DNA of 64,000 nucleotides from Actinomycetospora lutea (GTDB lineage Bacteria > Actinomycetota > Actinomycetes > Mycobacteriales > Pseudonocardiaceae), in NCBI RefSeq assembly GCF_028737205.1, contig NZ_JAQZAL010000018.1, positions 1 to 64,000 of the forward strand, in the 5' to 3' direction. The first letter of the stretch is position 1. Each line of letters begins with the position of its first letter. The notes beneath the pieces were generated by a model. That model did no database searches. It was not told the origin of the DNA and saw only the letters and a program-made list of their open reading frames with translations. Positions 8,638 to 16,977 of this stretch are shown piece after piece. The position numbers were made by a program, and so were the translations under genes.

Positions 8638-8645
8638 CCATAAGC
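8638..8645 (+). repeat. Target-site duplication, right copy
   Basis: Exact copy of CCATAAGC, matching 7330-7337 on the other side of the insertion sequence. Confidence 0.85.
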
Positions 8646-8888
8646 GGGATCTCGGTCGAGTGGCGACCAATCGCGCTGCTCGGCCGACCGAGCGTGTCAT
8701 AGAACCGGGTTATCGGCGCGCGTGGGGCTTCGATGATCCACTCCAGCGTTTGGCGCCTCCACCCCCGCTACCCGAGCCCGTAGGCCGTCGAGCGCGGAGC
8801 CGGTTTACCCGACGGCGGGGTGCCCTTTCGTGCCCGTGGCTCTGAGGTTCACTCACGAGGTTGAGCCGCGGGGCGGGAAGGTGGGCGG

Positions 8889-9632
8889 ATGGATAGCGCA
8901 GTCACGATGCTTCCCGACCACGGCCACGCCCACGCCCACGGGATGGACTACCGCATCGATTTCCGCCCCACGGCCGCCCTCGCCACGCTCACACTGCCGC
9001 CGGGCTACACCGTGCGCGCCGAGTCCGGGGCCATGGTCTCCATGGGCGGGGACGTCACCCTGGACTCCTCGATGGAGGGCGGACTCTGGGGCGCCGTCAA
9101 ACGCAGCGCGGGCGGGCGGTCCGGGTTCGTCTCGCGCTTCACCGGTCCCGGCGAGCTCGCGCTCGCCCCGCCCGCGCCCGGCGACGTCGTCCCCGTCGAG
9201 CTCACCGGGCGGCCCTACGCGATCGCCGCGCACGGCTACCTCGCCTCCTCCGACGGTGTCGAGATCGACACCGGGTGGGGCGGCGCGAAGTCATTCTTCG
9301 CTTCCCAGAGCGCGTTCGTACTCCAGGCCTCCGGCATCGGCGTCGTGCTGCTGTCCGCCTTCGGCGCTCTCGCACACCGCACTCTCGCTCCCGGCGAGCG
9401 TCACCTCGTCGACACCGGACACCTCATCGCCTGGCCCGCCGACTCCCACTACACCGTGCGTAAGGCGACACGGAGCTTGTTCCGATCGGTGACGTCGGGC
9501 GCGGGCCTGGTCGCAGAATTCACCGGCCCCGCCGACCTGCTCCTCCAGACCCGAGACCTGCGCGCTCTCGCAACCGCGCTCACGCCCCACCTACCGAAGT
9601 CGCAGGGCACGACGGAAGGCACGGACGGGTAG
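8889..9632 (+). CDS. AIM24 / TIGR00266 family protein
   Basis: A 247-residue protein of the AIM24-like family (TIGR00266, formerly DUF124). Diagnostic stretches are LPPGYTVRAESGAMVSM, LTGRPYAIAAHGYLASSDGV, FFASQSAFVLQASGIGVVLL, LAPGERHLVDTGHLIAWPA and SVTSGAGLVAEFTGP, which build the two-fold repeated beta fold. The biochemical role is unknown; yeast Aim24 is mitochondrial, while bacterial homologues are of uncertain location. ATG 8889 is preceded by a GGAAGGTGGGCGG purine run. A His-rich leader (DHGHAHAHG) is unusual. Its high GC and position next to tRNA-Lys suggest core genome. Confidence 0.85.
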   Translation: MDSAVTMLPDHGHAHAHGMDYRIDFRPTAALATLTLPPGYTVRAESGAMVSMGGDVTLDSSMEGGLWGAVKRSAGGRSGFVSRFTGPGELALAPPAPGDVVPVELTGRPYAIAAHGYLASSDGVEIDTGWGGAKSFFASQSAFVLQASGIGVVLLSAFGALAHRTLAPGERHLVDTGHLIAWPADSHYTVRKATRSLFRSVTSGAGLVAEFTGPADLLLQTRDLRALATALTPHLPKSQGTTEGTDG

Positions 9633-9655
9633 AGCAGCGTAACCCCGGTCGAAGT

Positions 9656-9732
9656 TGGTGGGCCCCGTGGGACTCGAACCCACAACCAACGGATTAAAAG
9701 TCCGTAGCTCTGACCCATTGAGCTAGAGGCCC
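9656..9732 (-). tRNA. tRNA-Lys (UUU anticodon)
   Basis: Reading the minus strand from 9732, the acceptor GGGCCTC pairs with GGGGCCC near 9660-9666 (one U-G pair). The anticodon arm is ACGGA-CTTTTAA-TCCGT, giving anticodon TTT, and the T-arm is GTGGG-TTCGAGT-CCCAC. Discriminator A is at 9659 and an encoded CCA at 9656-9658. This is a usual integration target and it borders the accessory region, but I found no second copy of its 3' end in the window. Confidence 0.97.
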
Positions 9733-10270
9733 GCGACCGCGGTGAGCCGCAGGGAGAGCGTAGCCGGGCAGCCCCGTCGACCAGCCACACGCGGGGGCCG
9801 GAGCCGGTCGCGTTGGGCCGTTCGGCGCATCCATCGTGGCGTTCGGCGAACGCCTGTGGCCGTCGGTAGACGGGAGCGCTGCGTACGCGGAGCCCCACTC
9901 GGTGCAGTCGGCCGCTCCCGTTCAGGTGAGCCCGGCGCGACGCCCGGAGCACACCTCGCTCTGTTCTCGCTGGTCAGCGCGTTGCCCCGAGATCGGGCGC
10001 CGACGCACGCTGCGACGCGCCGGGACGGGCCGCCGGGTGATCGTCCGACGCAGCGTCACCGATGGTCACCGTGAGGTCACTGTCGTGCCGCGGTGAGGAA
10101 ACGAGTACGAACAGCGGTACCGGAGGTCCCGCCTCCGGGACGCACGACCGATGCGGTTGGTCGAGCATTCCCCGACACTCGACGCCTCACCGCCGCGACG
10201 GTTGCCCGCGGGCCCCGACGGAGCGCTTGACGCCTCAGGCGCGCCGGCCGCACGGAGAGGAGCCACCGAC
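9733..10270. other. Long intergenic stretch
   Basis: 538 bases downstream of accessory DNA with no credible ORF. Open frames are Arg-rich shadows. It must contain the promoters for tRNA-Lys (minus) and the gene at 10271 (plus). I see no RNA gene or repeat array. Confidence 0.4.
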
Positions 10271-10732
10271 ATGTCGATGGCCGTGGTCATGTCCGAGATG
10301 CCCGACGTCTGGCGCAAGGTGCTCACCGAGCACGTGCCCGACGCCCAGCAGAACTGCCACGAGTGCTTCCAGGGCGGGTCCCGCGCGAGCTGGCCGTGCC
10401 AGACCTACCGGATCGCCCAGGAGGCGAAGTGGGTCGCCGAGGGCGGCCTGCCCGGGACGGGCCCGCACGGCCCGGGGCCGAGCCGCACCAGGATCACCCC
10501 GCCGGAGCCGCAGCTCGACGCGTCGCCCTCCGGGCCCCGGGGCCGTCACGGCGACCCGCTGGAGCCCGCCCCCACGACGGGTGGCTGGGCCCTCGACGAC
10601 CGCCCGCTGGCCGGCGACCCGCTCGGCGAGACCTCGAGCTCGACCGGCGAGCGTCCCTACGGGTCGACCTTCGATGCGCCCTACGGCTCGTCCTTCGGCG
10701 TCGACGACCGGCTGCACGCCTCGCGCTGGTAG
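10271..10732 (+). CDS. Conserved actinobacterial hypothetical, 153 aa
   Basis: Starts MSMAVVMSEMPDVWRKVL after a GAGAGG ribosome site; longer in-frame starts to 10151 lack protein-like sequence. The N-terminal 60 residues are ordered, with three cysteines (NCHECFQGG and SWPCQTYRIAQEA) that could bind metal or form a disulfide. The remainder is Pro/Gly/Ser-rich and probably disordered, ending in a Tyr-Gly-Ser repeat (PYGSTFDAPYGSSFG). The compact CxxC segment followed by a variable tail resembles small proteins annotated only as hypothetical in Pseudonocardiaceae. No function can be assigned. Confidence 0.6.
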   Translation: MSMAVVMSEMPDVWRKVLTEHVPDAQQNCHECFQGGSRASWPCQTYRIAQEAKWVAEGGLPGTGPHGPGPSRTRITPPEPQLDASPSGPRGRHGDPLEPAPTTGGWALDDRPLAGDPLGETSSSTGERPYGSTFDAPYGSSFGVDDRLHASRW

Positions 10733-10738
10733 CGGTTC

Positions 10739-10785
10739 GGCCCCCGGAGACAGGCAGGCCCCCGGAGACAGGCAGGCCCCCGGAG
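10739..10785 (+). repeat. Short tandem repeat, 18-bp unit, 2.6 copies
   Basis: The 18-mer GGCCCCCGGAGACAGGCA occurs twice in tandem (10739-10756 and 10757-10774), followed by a partial copy of 11 bases. It lies right after the stop of the preceding gene. The rest of the 402-base gap up to 11134 holds only the ArsR-type promoter region. Confidence 0.9.
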
Positions 10786-11066
10786 CGATTTCCCGTCGCC
10801 CCGGCGTGGCCGGGCGATCGGGCCCCGACTGGACTGGGGTCGGGGGCTCCGGGGGCTGGTGTCCTGCCTGGATTCGCTGGCCGCCCTGCCACGGGATCAG
10901 TGGTCACCACTGCCCGCGGACCGGCCATTCCACGGCCTTCGAGCGACTAGCTGACGGACACCTCACGAGTCCTGTCGTTCTTCAACGCTGGACCACCTCC
11001 TCTCCCGTGTGCAGCCCAACGTAGGCGCGTCGCGATCACCCCGCAAACGGCTTCCGGAGCCCGTCG

Positions 11067-11120
11067 TTGACAGGCAACCGATCGGTTCCCTATCGTTGGA
11101 TGGGCAACCTGGAGGTTGCC
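11067..11120 (+). promoter_or_regulatory. Promoter with two operator-like inverted repeats
   Basis: TTGACA at 11067-11072 and TATCGT at 11091-11096 (18-nt spacer) form a near-consensus promoter. An imperfect palindrome GGCAACC-GATC-GGTTCC fills the spacer (11073-11089). A perfect palindrome GGCAACCT-GG-AGGTTGCC lies at 11103-11120, between the expected transcription start and the start codon. The shared half-site GGCAACC suggests one dimeric regulator, most simply the ArsR-type protein encoded immediately downstream. Confidence 0.75.
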
Positions 11121-11134
11121 TGATCGGAGTGGTG

Positions 11135-11932
11135 ATGGACGAGGTGTTCCGCGCCCTCGCCGACCCCAGTCGGCGGGCGCTGCTCGATGCCCTGCACGAC
11201 CGCGGCGGCCAGTCGCTGCGCGAGCTCGGCGAGGGTCTGGAGATGTCCCGCCAGGCCGTCGCGAAGCACCTGGGCGTGCTCGAGGACGCAGGTCTCGTCG
11301 TCACCTCGTGGCACGGGCGGGAGAAGCACCACCACCTCAACGCCGCGCCGATCAACGACGTCGCCGACCGGTGGATCCGGCGGTACGACCGGGCGCGGGC
11401 GGAGGCCCTCGCCGACCTGAGGACGGTCCTGCAGGACCACGAGGAGACCGAGATGTCCGACGACTTCGTCTACGTCACCTACATCCGCACGACGCCCGAG
11501 AAGCTCTGGCAGGCGCTCACCGAGCCGGCCTTCATCGCGCGTTACTTCGAGGGCGGCGGCCCGCAGTCGGACTGGCGCGTGGGCTCGAAGGTGCTGTGGT
11601 CGATGCAGGGCGAGGACCACCACGACTGGGACCAGCACGTGCTCGAGGCCGACCCGCCGCGGCGCCTGTCCTACAGCTGGCACAACTACCAGCCCGAGAT
11701 GGCCGAGATGTTCGGGTGGAGCGACGAGCGCCTCGCCGAGCTGCAGCAGGAGAAGATCTCGAAGGTCACCTTCGACATCGAGCCGGCGGGCACGTCGGTC
11801 AAGCTCACGGTCACCCACGACGACTTCGCGCCCGACAGCGAGATGCGCGCGGGCGTCGCGCAGGGCTGGCCGGCGATCCTGTCGAACCTGAAGTCCTACC
11901 TGGAGACCGGCGAGATCGCCGTCACCGGTTGA
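11135..11932 (+). CDS. ArsR-family HTH fused to SRPBCC (AHSA1-like) domain
   Basis: Residues 1-105 are an ArsR/SmtB winged helix: DEVFRALADPSRRALLDAL, the recognition helix MSRQAVAKHLGVLEDAGLVV, and the wing HGREKHHHLN. There is no obvious metal-binding cysteine set, as in YdhP-like ArsR repressors. Residues 108-265 are an SRPBCC/START-like domain of the AHSA1 type (YVTYIRTTPEKLWQALTEP, ARYFEGG, GWPAILSNLKSYLETG), a hydrophobic ligand pocket. The two are often separate coupled genes; here they are one continuous frame through HEETEMSDDF. The ATG at 11135 directly follows GTG 11132. The upstream palindromes suggest autorepression relieved by a ligand. The 3' end overlaps the convergent PHP gene by 11 nt. 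Confidence 0.85.
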   Translation: MDEVFRALADPSRRALLDALHDRGGQSLRELGEGLEMSRQAVAKHLGVLEDAGLVVTSWHGREKHHHLNAAPINDVADRWIRRYDRARAEALADLRTVLQDHEETEMSDDFVYVTYIRTTPEKLWQALTEPAFIARYFEGGGPQSDWRVGSKVLWSMQGEDHHDWDQHVLEADPPRRLSYSWHNYQPEMAEMFGWSDERLAELQQEKISKVTFDIEPAGTSVKLTVTHDDFAPDSEMRAGVAQGWPAILSNLKSYLETGEIAVTG

Positions 11933-12959
11933 CGTGCCGCCAGGCGGCGAGGTCGTCGGCGGAGCGGGTGTTGACGATCCGGTCCACCGGCACCTCGCAC
12001 TCCTGCGCGCGCTCGCAGCCGAAGGGCTGCCAGTCGAGCTGGCCGGGGGCGTGCGCGTCGGTGTCGACGACGAACTCGCACCCCGCGGCCAGGGCCTGGC
12101 GCAGCAGGTCCCGCGGAGGGTCGAGCCGCTCGGGCCGCGAGTTGATCTCGACGGCCACGCCGTTCTCGATGCACGCGTCGAAGACGGCCTCGGCGTCGAA
12201 CGCAGACGGCGGGCGCGTCCCCCGCCCGCCAGTGACGAGCCGGCCGGTGCAGTGGCCGAGCACGTCGACCAGCGGGTGCGACACCCCGGCGATCATGCGG
12301 GCGGTCATCAGCTCGCTCGGTGCGCGCAGCTTGGAGTGCACGCTCGCGACGACGAAGTCCAGCTCTTCGAGGAGGTCGTCGGGGGCGTCGATGTCGCCGT
12401 CCTCGAGGATGTCGACCTCGATGCCGCGCAGCAGGCGGAACGGGGCCAGCTCCTCGTTCACCTGAGCGATCACGTCGAACTGCCGCCGCCGACGCTCGGG
12501 GGTGAGGCCGTTCGCGACGGTGAGGTTCTCCGAGTGGTCGGTGAGCACCATCCACTCGTGCCCGAGGTCGCGGGCCGTGCGGGCCATCTCGAGGATGTCG
12601 CTGCCGCCGTCGGACCAGGTCGAGTGGGTGTGGCAGTCGCCCCGCAGGGCGGCGCGGATCGCGGCGCCGCCGCCGACGGGCCCGGTGTGGCGCGCCTCGA
12701 GCTCCGCGAGCGTCGTCGACGTCCCGCCGTCGAGGACCTCGGTGACGACGGCGGCGGTCTTCTTCCCGACGCCCTTGAGGTCGGTGAGGGTTCCGGCGCT
12801 GGCTCGCGTGGCAACCTCGGCGGGGTCGAGCTCGGCCAGCCGTTCGGCCGCCGAGCGGTAGGCCTTCACCCGGTAGGTCTCGGCCCGTTCACGCTCGAGG
12901 TAGAAGGCGACGGCGCGCAGGGCGGCGATCGGGTCACCGTCGACGGGCAGGGCGGTCAC
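11922..12959 (-). CDS. PHP-domain phosphoesterase with PolX-like HhH region
   Basis: 345 residues from GTG 12959; the longer frame to 13169 overlaps the divergent gene and is not protein-like. Residues 8-70 resemble the helix-hairpin-helix domain of family X DNA polymerases (AEVATRASAGTLTDLKGVGK). Residues about 105-345 are a PHP metallophosphoesterase: GDCHTHSTWSDG, VLTDHSENL, RGIEVDILEDG, VVASVHSKL, DVLGHCTGR and VVDTDAHAPGQ supply the metal-binding His, Asp and Glu. The arrangement matches bacterial PolX C-terminal modules lacking the polymerase palm, so a role in DNA end processing is plausible but unproven. Confidence 0.85.
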   Translation of the reverse strand: MTALPVDGDPIAALRAVAFYLERERAETYRVKAYRSAAERLAELDPAEVATRASAGTLTDLKGVGKKTAAVVTEVLDGGTSTTLAELEARHTGPVGGGAAIRAALRGDCHTHSTWSDGGSDILEMARTARDLGHEWMVLTDHSENLTVANGLTPERRRRQFDVIAQVNEELAPFRLLRGIEVDILEDGDIDAPDDLLEELDFVVASVHSKLRAPSELMTARMIAGVSHPLVDVLGHCTGRLVTGGRGTRPPSAFDAEAVFDACIENGVAVEINSRPERLDPPRDLLRQALAAGCEFVVDTDAHAPGQLDWQPFGCERAQECEVPVDRIVNTRSADDLAAWRHVNR

Positions 12960-13047
12960 GTGTCCAGGGATACCCCACCCGGGACCGACGTGGGCTGCGC
13001 CACCACGGACAATCGGTGACGAGAGAGGCGATGGAGGTGGTCTGCTC

Positions 13048-14646
13048 GTGCGGGTGACCGGAGTCGGGCACGCGGGAATGCGTTTCGAGACCACGGGCGG
13101 CAGCGTGCTGTGCGATCCGTGGATGAACCCGACGTTCTTCGCGTCGTGGGTGCCGTTCCCCGACAACACGCAGCTGGACTGGGACGCGCTGGGGGACTGC
13201 GACTACCTCTACGTCTCCCACCTGCACCGCGACCACTTCGACGCGGAGAACCTGCGCGAGCACGTGTCGAAGGACGCGCGCGTCCTGCTGCCCGACTACC
13301 CCACCGACGAGCTCGAGAACGAGCTGCGCGAGCTGGGGTTCCGGCACTTCGTGCGCACCGAGTCGGGCGTCCCGCAGGAGCTCGACGGCGGCCTGCGTTT
13401 CATGATCACCTCGCTGAAGGGCCCCGGCGACGGGCCCATCGGCGACTCGGCGCTGTCGCTCGACGACGGCACCGCGCGCATCGTCAACCAGAACGACGCG
13501 CACCCGCTCGACATCCCCAAGCTGCTGGAGTTCGGCGCCTACGACGCGCACTTCACGCAGTTCTCCGGCGCCATCTGGTGGCCGATGGTCTACGACCTGC
13601 CCAAGCCCGCGAAGCGCGAGTTCGCGCGCCGCAAGCGCATCGGCCAGGAGGACCGGGCCATGCGCTACATCCGCGAGGTCGGGGCGTCGCACGTCTTCCC
13701 GACCGCGGGCCCGCCGTGCTTCCTCGACGACGAGCTCTTTCGCTGGAACGCGCTGGGCTACGAGGGCGTCGAGGGCGAGTCGATCTTCACGGACCAGTGG
13801 GAGTTCCTGGGCCGGATGCGGGAGCTGGGCCACTCGGCCGGATCAGGTCAACAGGGCCACCTGCTGCTGCCGGGCACGACCGCCGAGATCGGCCACGGGA
13901 CCGTCGACGACCTCACGCACCCGATCCCGGACGCCGAGATCGAGACGATCTTCGGAGACAAGGAGCGCTACCTGCGCGACTTCGCCGAGCGGGTCCGGCC
14001 GGCCATCGAGTCGCAGAAGGCGGGATGGTCGGCGCCGCAGGCCGACATCCTGCGCCAGCTCAAGGAGTGGATCGAGCCGCTGATGAAGCGCGCCGACCAC
14101 ATGTGCGACGGCATCGGCGGCGTCGTGCGCATGGACCTGCACGGCGTGCCCGCCGACACGCCCGGCGTCGACGAGGACGGCACGCTGCCGCTCGCGTTCG
14201 ACTTCACCGGCCGCGAGATCCGCGTCTGGAACGGCGAGTCGGCCCGCTACCGCTGGGGCGTCCCCGCGACGCTGGTGCAGACGAACATCGACACCGGCGA
14301 GGTCGACTGGTCGAACTCGCTGTTCCTCTCGGTGCGCTTCACCGCCACCCGCGTGGGCCAGTACAACGAGTACCTCTACACGTTCTTCAAGTGTCTGTCC
14401 GAGGAGCGGATGGACTATGTGGAGAACTGGTACGACGCGCAGAACGACGACGGCCGCGACATCGAGCTCGACGGCTGGAAGGTGCAGGCGCGCTGCCCGC
14501 ACCTGTCGGCGGACCTGTCGAAGTTCGGCTCGGTCGACGGCGAGGTGCTCACCTGCTCGCTGCACAACTGGAAGTTCAACCTGCGCACCGGCCGGTGCCT
14601 GACCTCGGCGGGACACGAGATCCGCGCGGAGAAGCTGGGAGAGTAG
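13048..14646 (+). CDS. MBL-fold hydrolase with C-terminal Rieske [2Fe-2S] domain
   Basis: 532 residues. The N-terminal part is a metallo-beta-lactamase fold of the UlaG type: GHAGMRFETTGGSVLCDPW, metal motif SHLHRDHFD (about residue 58), NQNDAHPLD, and TQFSGAIWWPM. The C-terminal 60 residues hold a Rieske centre, CPHLSADLSKF then CSLHNWKFNLRTGRC, giving the C-x-H and C-x-x-H ligands. CMP-N-acetylneuraminate hydroxylase joins the same two modules with Rieske first, so this is a distant relative with reversed order; its substrate is unknown. GTG 13048 follows a GGAGGTGG site. dusB follows 5 nt downstream. Confidence 0.85.
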   Translation: MRVTGVGHAGMRFETTGGSVLCDPWMNPTFFASWVPFPDNTQLDWDALGDCDYLYVSHLHRDHFDAENLREHVSKDARVLLPDYPTDELENELRELGFRHFVRTESGVPQELDGGLRFMITSLKGPGDGPIGDSALSLDDGTARIVNQNDAHPLDIPKLLEFGAYDAHFTQFSGAIWWPMVYDLPKPAKREFARRKRIGQEDRAMRYIREVGASHVFPTAGPPCFLDDELFRWNALGYEGVEGESIFTDQWEFLGRMRELGHSAGSGQQGHLLLPGTTAEIGHGTVDDLTHPIPDAEIETIFGDKERYLRDFAERVRPAIESQKAGWSAPQADILRQLKEWIEPLMKRADHMCDGIGGVVRMDLHGVPADTPGVDEDGTLPLAFDFTGREIRVWNGESARYRWGVPATLVQTNIDTGEVDWSNSLFLSVRFTATRVGQYNEYLYTFFKCLSEERMDYVENWYDAQNDDGRDIELDGWKVQARCPHLSADLSKFGSVDGEVLTCSLHNWKFNLRTGRCLTSAGHEIRAEKLGE

Positions 14647-14651
14647 AGGTC

Positions 14652-15770
14652 GTGCTGCGCATCGGTCCCCTCGAGCTGCCGACGCCGGTCGTGCTCGCGC
14701 CGATGGCGGGCATCACCAACGTCGCCTTCCGCCGGCTCTGCCGCGAGCAGGGCGCCGGGCTCTACGTCTGCGAGATGATCACTGCGCGGGCGCTGGTGGA
14801 GAAGCACCCGGGCACCGCCGAGATGATCGCCTTCGACGCCGACGAGAAGCCGCGCTCGATGCAGCTCTACGGCGTCGACCCGGTGACGATCGGGCGGGCC
14901 GTCGACCGGATCGTCGACGAGGACCTCGCCGACCACGTCGACCTCAACTTCGGCTGCCCGGTGCCCAAGGTGACGCGTCGCGGCGGCGGGGCCGCGCTGC
15001 CGTTCAAGCGGCGGCTGTTCGGCTCGATCGTGCGCACGGCCGTGGAGGCCGCCTCGCGCGGCGGGCTGCCGCTGACCGTGAAGATGCGCGTGGGGATCGA
15101 CGACGACCACCTGACGTTCCTCGACGCCGGGCGCATCGCCGCCGACGCCGGGGCGGCGTCCGTCGCGCTGCACGCCCGCACGGCCTCGCAGCGCTACTCC
15201 GGGCACGCCGACTGGGACCGCATCGCCGAGCTGCGCGACGCGCTGCCCGCGAGCACGCCGGTGCTGGGCAACGGCGACATCTTCGCGGCGTCCGACGCGG
15301 TGGCGATGATGGAGAAGACCGGCTGCGACGGCGTGGTCGTCGGTCGCGGGTGCCTCGGGCGGCCGTGGCTGTTCGGCGAGCTCGAGGCGGCGCTCGCCGG
15401 GCGCCCGATCCCGACGCCGCCGACCCTCGGCGAGGTCGCCGGGGTCATGCGCCGGCACGTGGAGCTGCTCATCGCCCACCACGGCCACCACAAGGGCGTG
15501 CGCGACGCACGCAAGCACATGAGCTGGTACCTGCACGGGTTCGCGGTCGGCTCGGAGCTGCGCCGCGAGCTCGGCATGATCGACGGGCTGGAGCGGCTGG
15601 ACGAGCTGCTCGCCGAGCTCGATCACGGCCTCCCGTTCCCCGCCGACGCCGACGGGCCGCGCGGACGCCAGGGTTCGCCGGCCCACGTCACCCTGCCCGA
15701 GGGCTGGCTCGACGACCCCGAGGACGACACCGTCCCGGCCGCCGCCGACGTCATGCATAGCGGCGGCTGA
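14652..15770 (+). CDS. dusB: tRNA-dihydrouridine synthase DusB
   Basis: An FMN enzyme that reduces uridine to dihydrouridine in the tRNA D-loop using NADPH. 372 residues, normal for actinobacterial DusB. Family marks include LAPMAGITNVAFRRLCR, CEMITARAL, the catalytic-Cys loop VDLNFGCPVPKVTRRGGGAA, PLTVKMRVGIDD, LHARTASQRYSGHADW, and GNGDIF followed by GVVVGRGCLGRPW for FMN phosphate binding. The C-terminal helix bundle includes RDARKHMSWYLHG. GTG 14652 starts 5 nt after the upstream stop, so it is co-transcribed with the MBL-Rieske gene. Confidence 0.95.
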   Translation: MLRIGPLELPTPVVLAPMAGITNVAFRRLCREQGAGLYVCEMITARALVEKHPGTAEMIAFDADEKPRSMQLYGVDPVTIGRAVDRIVDEDLADHVDLNFGCPVPKVTRRGGGAALPFKRRLFGSIVRTAVEAASRGGLPLTVKMRVGIDDDHLTFLDAGRIAADAGAASVALHARTASQRYSGHADWDRIAELRDALPASTPVLGNGDIFAASDAVAMMEKTGCDGVVVGRGCLGRPWLFGELEAALAGRPIPTPPTLGEVAGVMRRHVELLIAHHGHHKGVRDARKHMSWYLHGFAVGSELRRELGMIDGLERLDELLAELDHGLPFPADADGPRGRQGSPAHVTLPEGWLDDPEDDTVPAAADVMHSGG

Positions 15771-16005
15771 CCCCCCTCGGCGCTACGCTTCGTACTCAGC
15801 GACGCGGGTCACGTCACGGGCAGGTCCCGCCGTCCCGGCAGGACCACCGGCGCGGGCGACTCAAGGTGGGCCGAACGGGTCGGCCGCCGGTTCGTCTACG
15901 CAGCGTCACCTGCGCCGGACGACTGAAGTTGTCGGCGACGCGGCGAACGAGCGTTACAACACGGTGATCCGGGGCGACACTGGAGGCGGGACGGAGGTGG
16001 TGTGT

Positions 16006-16977
16006 GTGCGGCTGGCCGGGCTGCTCCACGGACGCGGGAGCGCGGCGGTGACGGCCGCCGAGCCGGCGCGCAGCGAGGAGGCCGCGAGGCCGGCCACGCC
16101 GACGACTCCACCGGGCACGGCCGTCACCTGCGGGTTCCCCACCTCGCCGATCGTCGGCCTCGACGCCGTGCCGTCCGCGGAGACGACCCCCGACGGTCGG
16201 GCCGACCAGGCGCGGGCCCACGAGGCCGCCGCCGAGGTCCTCGCCGACCGCGGCGACTGGCGCCGGGCCTACCACCACCTCAAGGCCGCCGTCTCGCTCG
16301 TGCGCGACGAGCAGACACTTCCGGCCAGCGTGCCCGATCAGTTACGTATCGAGGTCGATCGTCTCCGGCGCGAGCGCGCCGAGGCCCGCGAGCAGAGCCG
16401 CCGCGACAGCCTCACGGCCACCTGGAACCGGCGCTACCTCGACGAGCGTCTGGGCACGCTGCGTGGCGAGCCGACCGGCGAGGCGGCCGAGCAGGTCTGC
16501 GTGGCACTGGCCGACGTCGATCACTTCAAGCAGGTCAACGACACCCACGGCCACGCGCTCGGCGACGAGGTGCTGCGCCGGCTGGTCGACCTCATGAGCG
16601 AGGGGCTCCCCGAGGACGGGTTCTGCGCCCGCTACGGCGGGGAGGAGTTCGCGCTCGTGCTGCCCGGGCTCGAGCCCGCCGAGGCCGTCCGGGTCTGCGA
16701 GGAGGCGCGCGCCCGCGTGGACGCCCACCCCTGGCACGAGATCGCCGAGGACCTGCGGGTCACCGTCAGCGTCGGGGTCGCGTGCCTCGGCGACGGCGGC
16801 TGCCCCGGGTCGCCGGGCCTGGACGCCGCGGACGCCCTGCTCTACGTCGCCAAGCGCGCCGGGCGCAACGCCGTGGCCTACCGCGACGGCGCCGACGGCG
16901 AGGTGCGCCTCGCGGGCGCCGCGGGCGGGCGACGCGGGATCGGGGCCGCCGTGCGCCGCGCGTTCCCGTCCGCGTGA
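16006..16977 (+). CDS. Diguanylate cyclase (GGDEF domain)
   Basis: Makes cyclic di-GMP from two GTP. The C-terminal half is a complete GGDEF domain: RDSLTATWNRRYLDERL, ADVDHFKQVNDTHGHALGDE, and active-site RYGGEEFALVLPG (about residue 208), with the metal and GTP residues present. No clear RxxD inhibitory site is visible in front of GGEEF. Residues about 75-120 look like a TPR-like helical segment (DWRRAYHHLKAAVSLV) leading into a charged signalling helix (about 115-135). No membrane segment. GTG 16006 lies 8 nt after GGAGG; GTG 15964 is in frame but has no such site. It provides c-di-GMP that RsiG (35474) could sense. Confidence 0.9.
   Translation: MRLAGLLHGRGSAAVTAAEPARSEEAARPATPTTPPGTAVTCGFPTSPIVGLDAVPSAETTPDGRADQARAHEAAAEVLADRGDWRRAYHHLKAAVSLVRDEQTLPASVPDQLRIEVDRLRRERAEAREQSRRDSLTATWNRRYLDERLGTLRGEPTGEAAEQVCVALADVDHFKQVNDTHGHALGDEVLRRLVDLMSEGLPEDGFCARYGGEEFALVLPGLEPAEAVRVCEEARARVDAHPWHEIAEDLRVTVSVGVACLGDGGCPGSPGLDAADALLYVAKRAGRNAVAYRDGADGEVRLAGAAGGRRGIGAAVRRAFPSA

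Noticed and set aside
9656..9732. tRNA-Lys as attachment site for an integrated element
   Set aside because: No direct repeat of the tRNA 3' end and no integrase gene were found in the window; the accessory region may extend to the left, so the idea is open but unsupported.
11189..11211. Possibility that the ArsR-SRPBCC fusion is an artefact of two genes joined by a missed stop
   Set aside because: The joint (HEETEMSDDF) keeps frame with a natural linker and fused proteins of this type are known, so I accept the fusion, with resequencing listed as the check.
13110..14651. Plus-strand upstream extension of the DusB frame to 886 codons
   Set aside because: The extra part overlaps the MBL-Rieske gene in another frame and is Arg/Ala-rich; DusB starts at GTG 14652.
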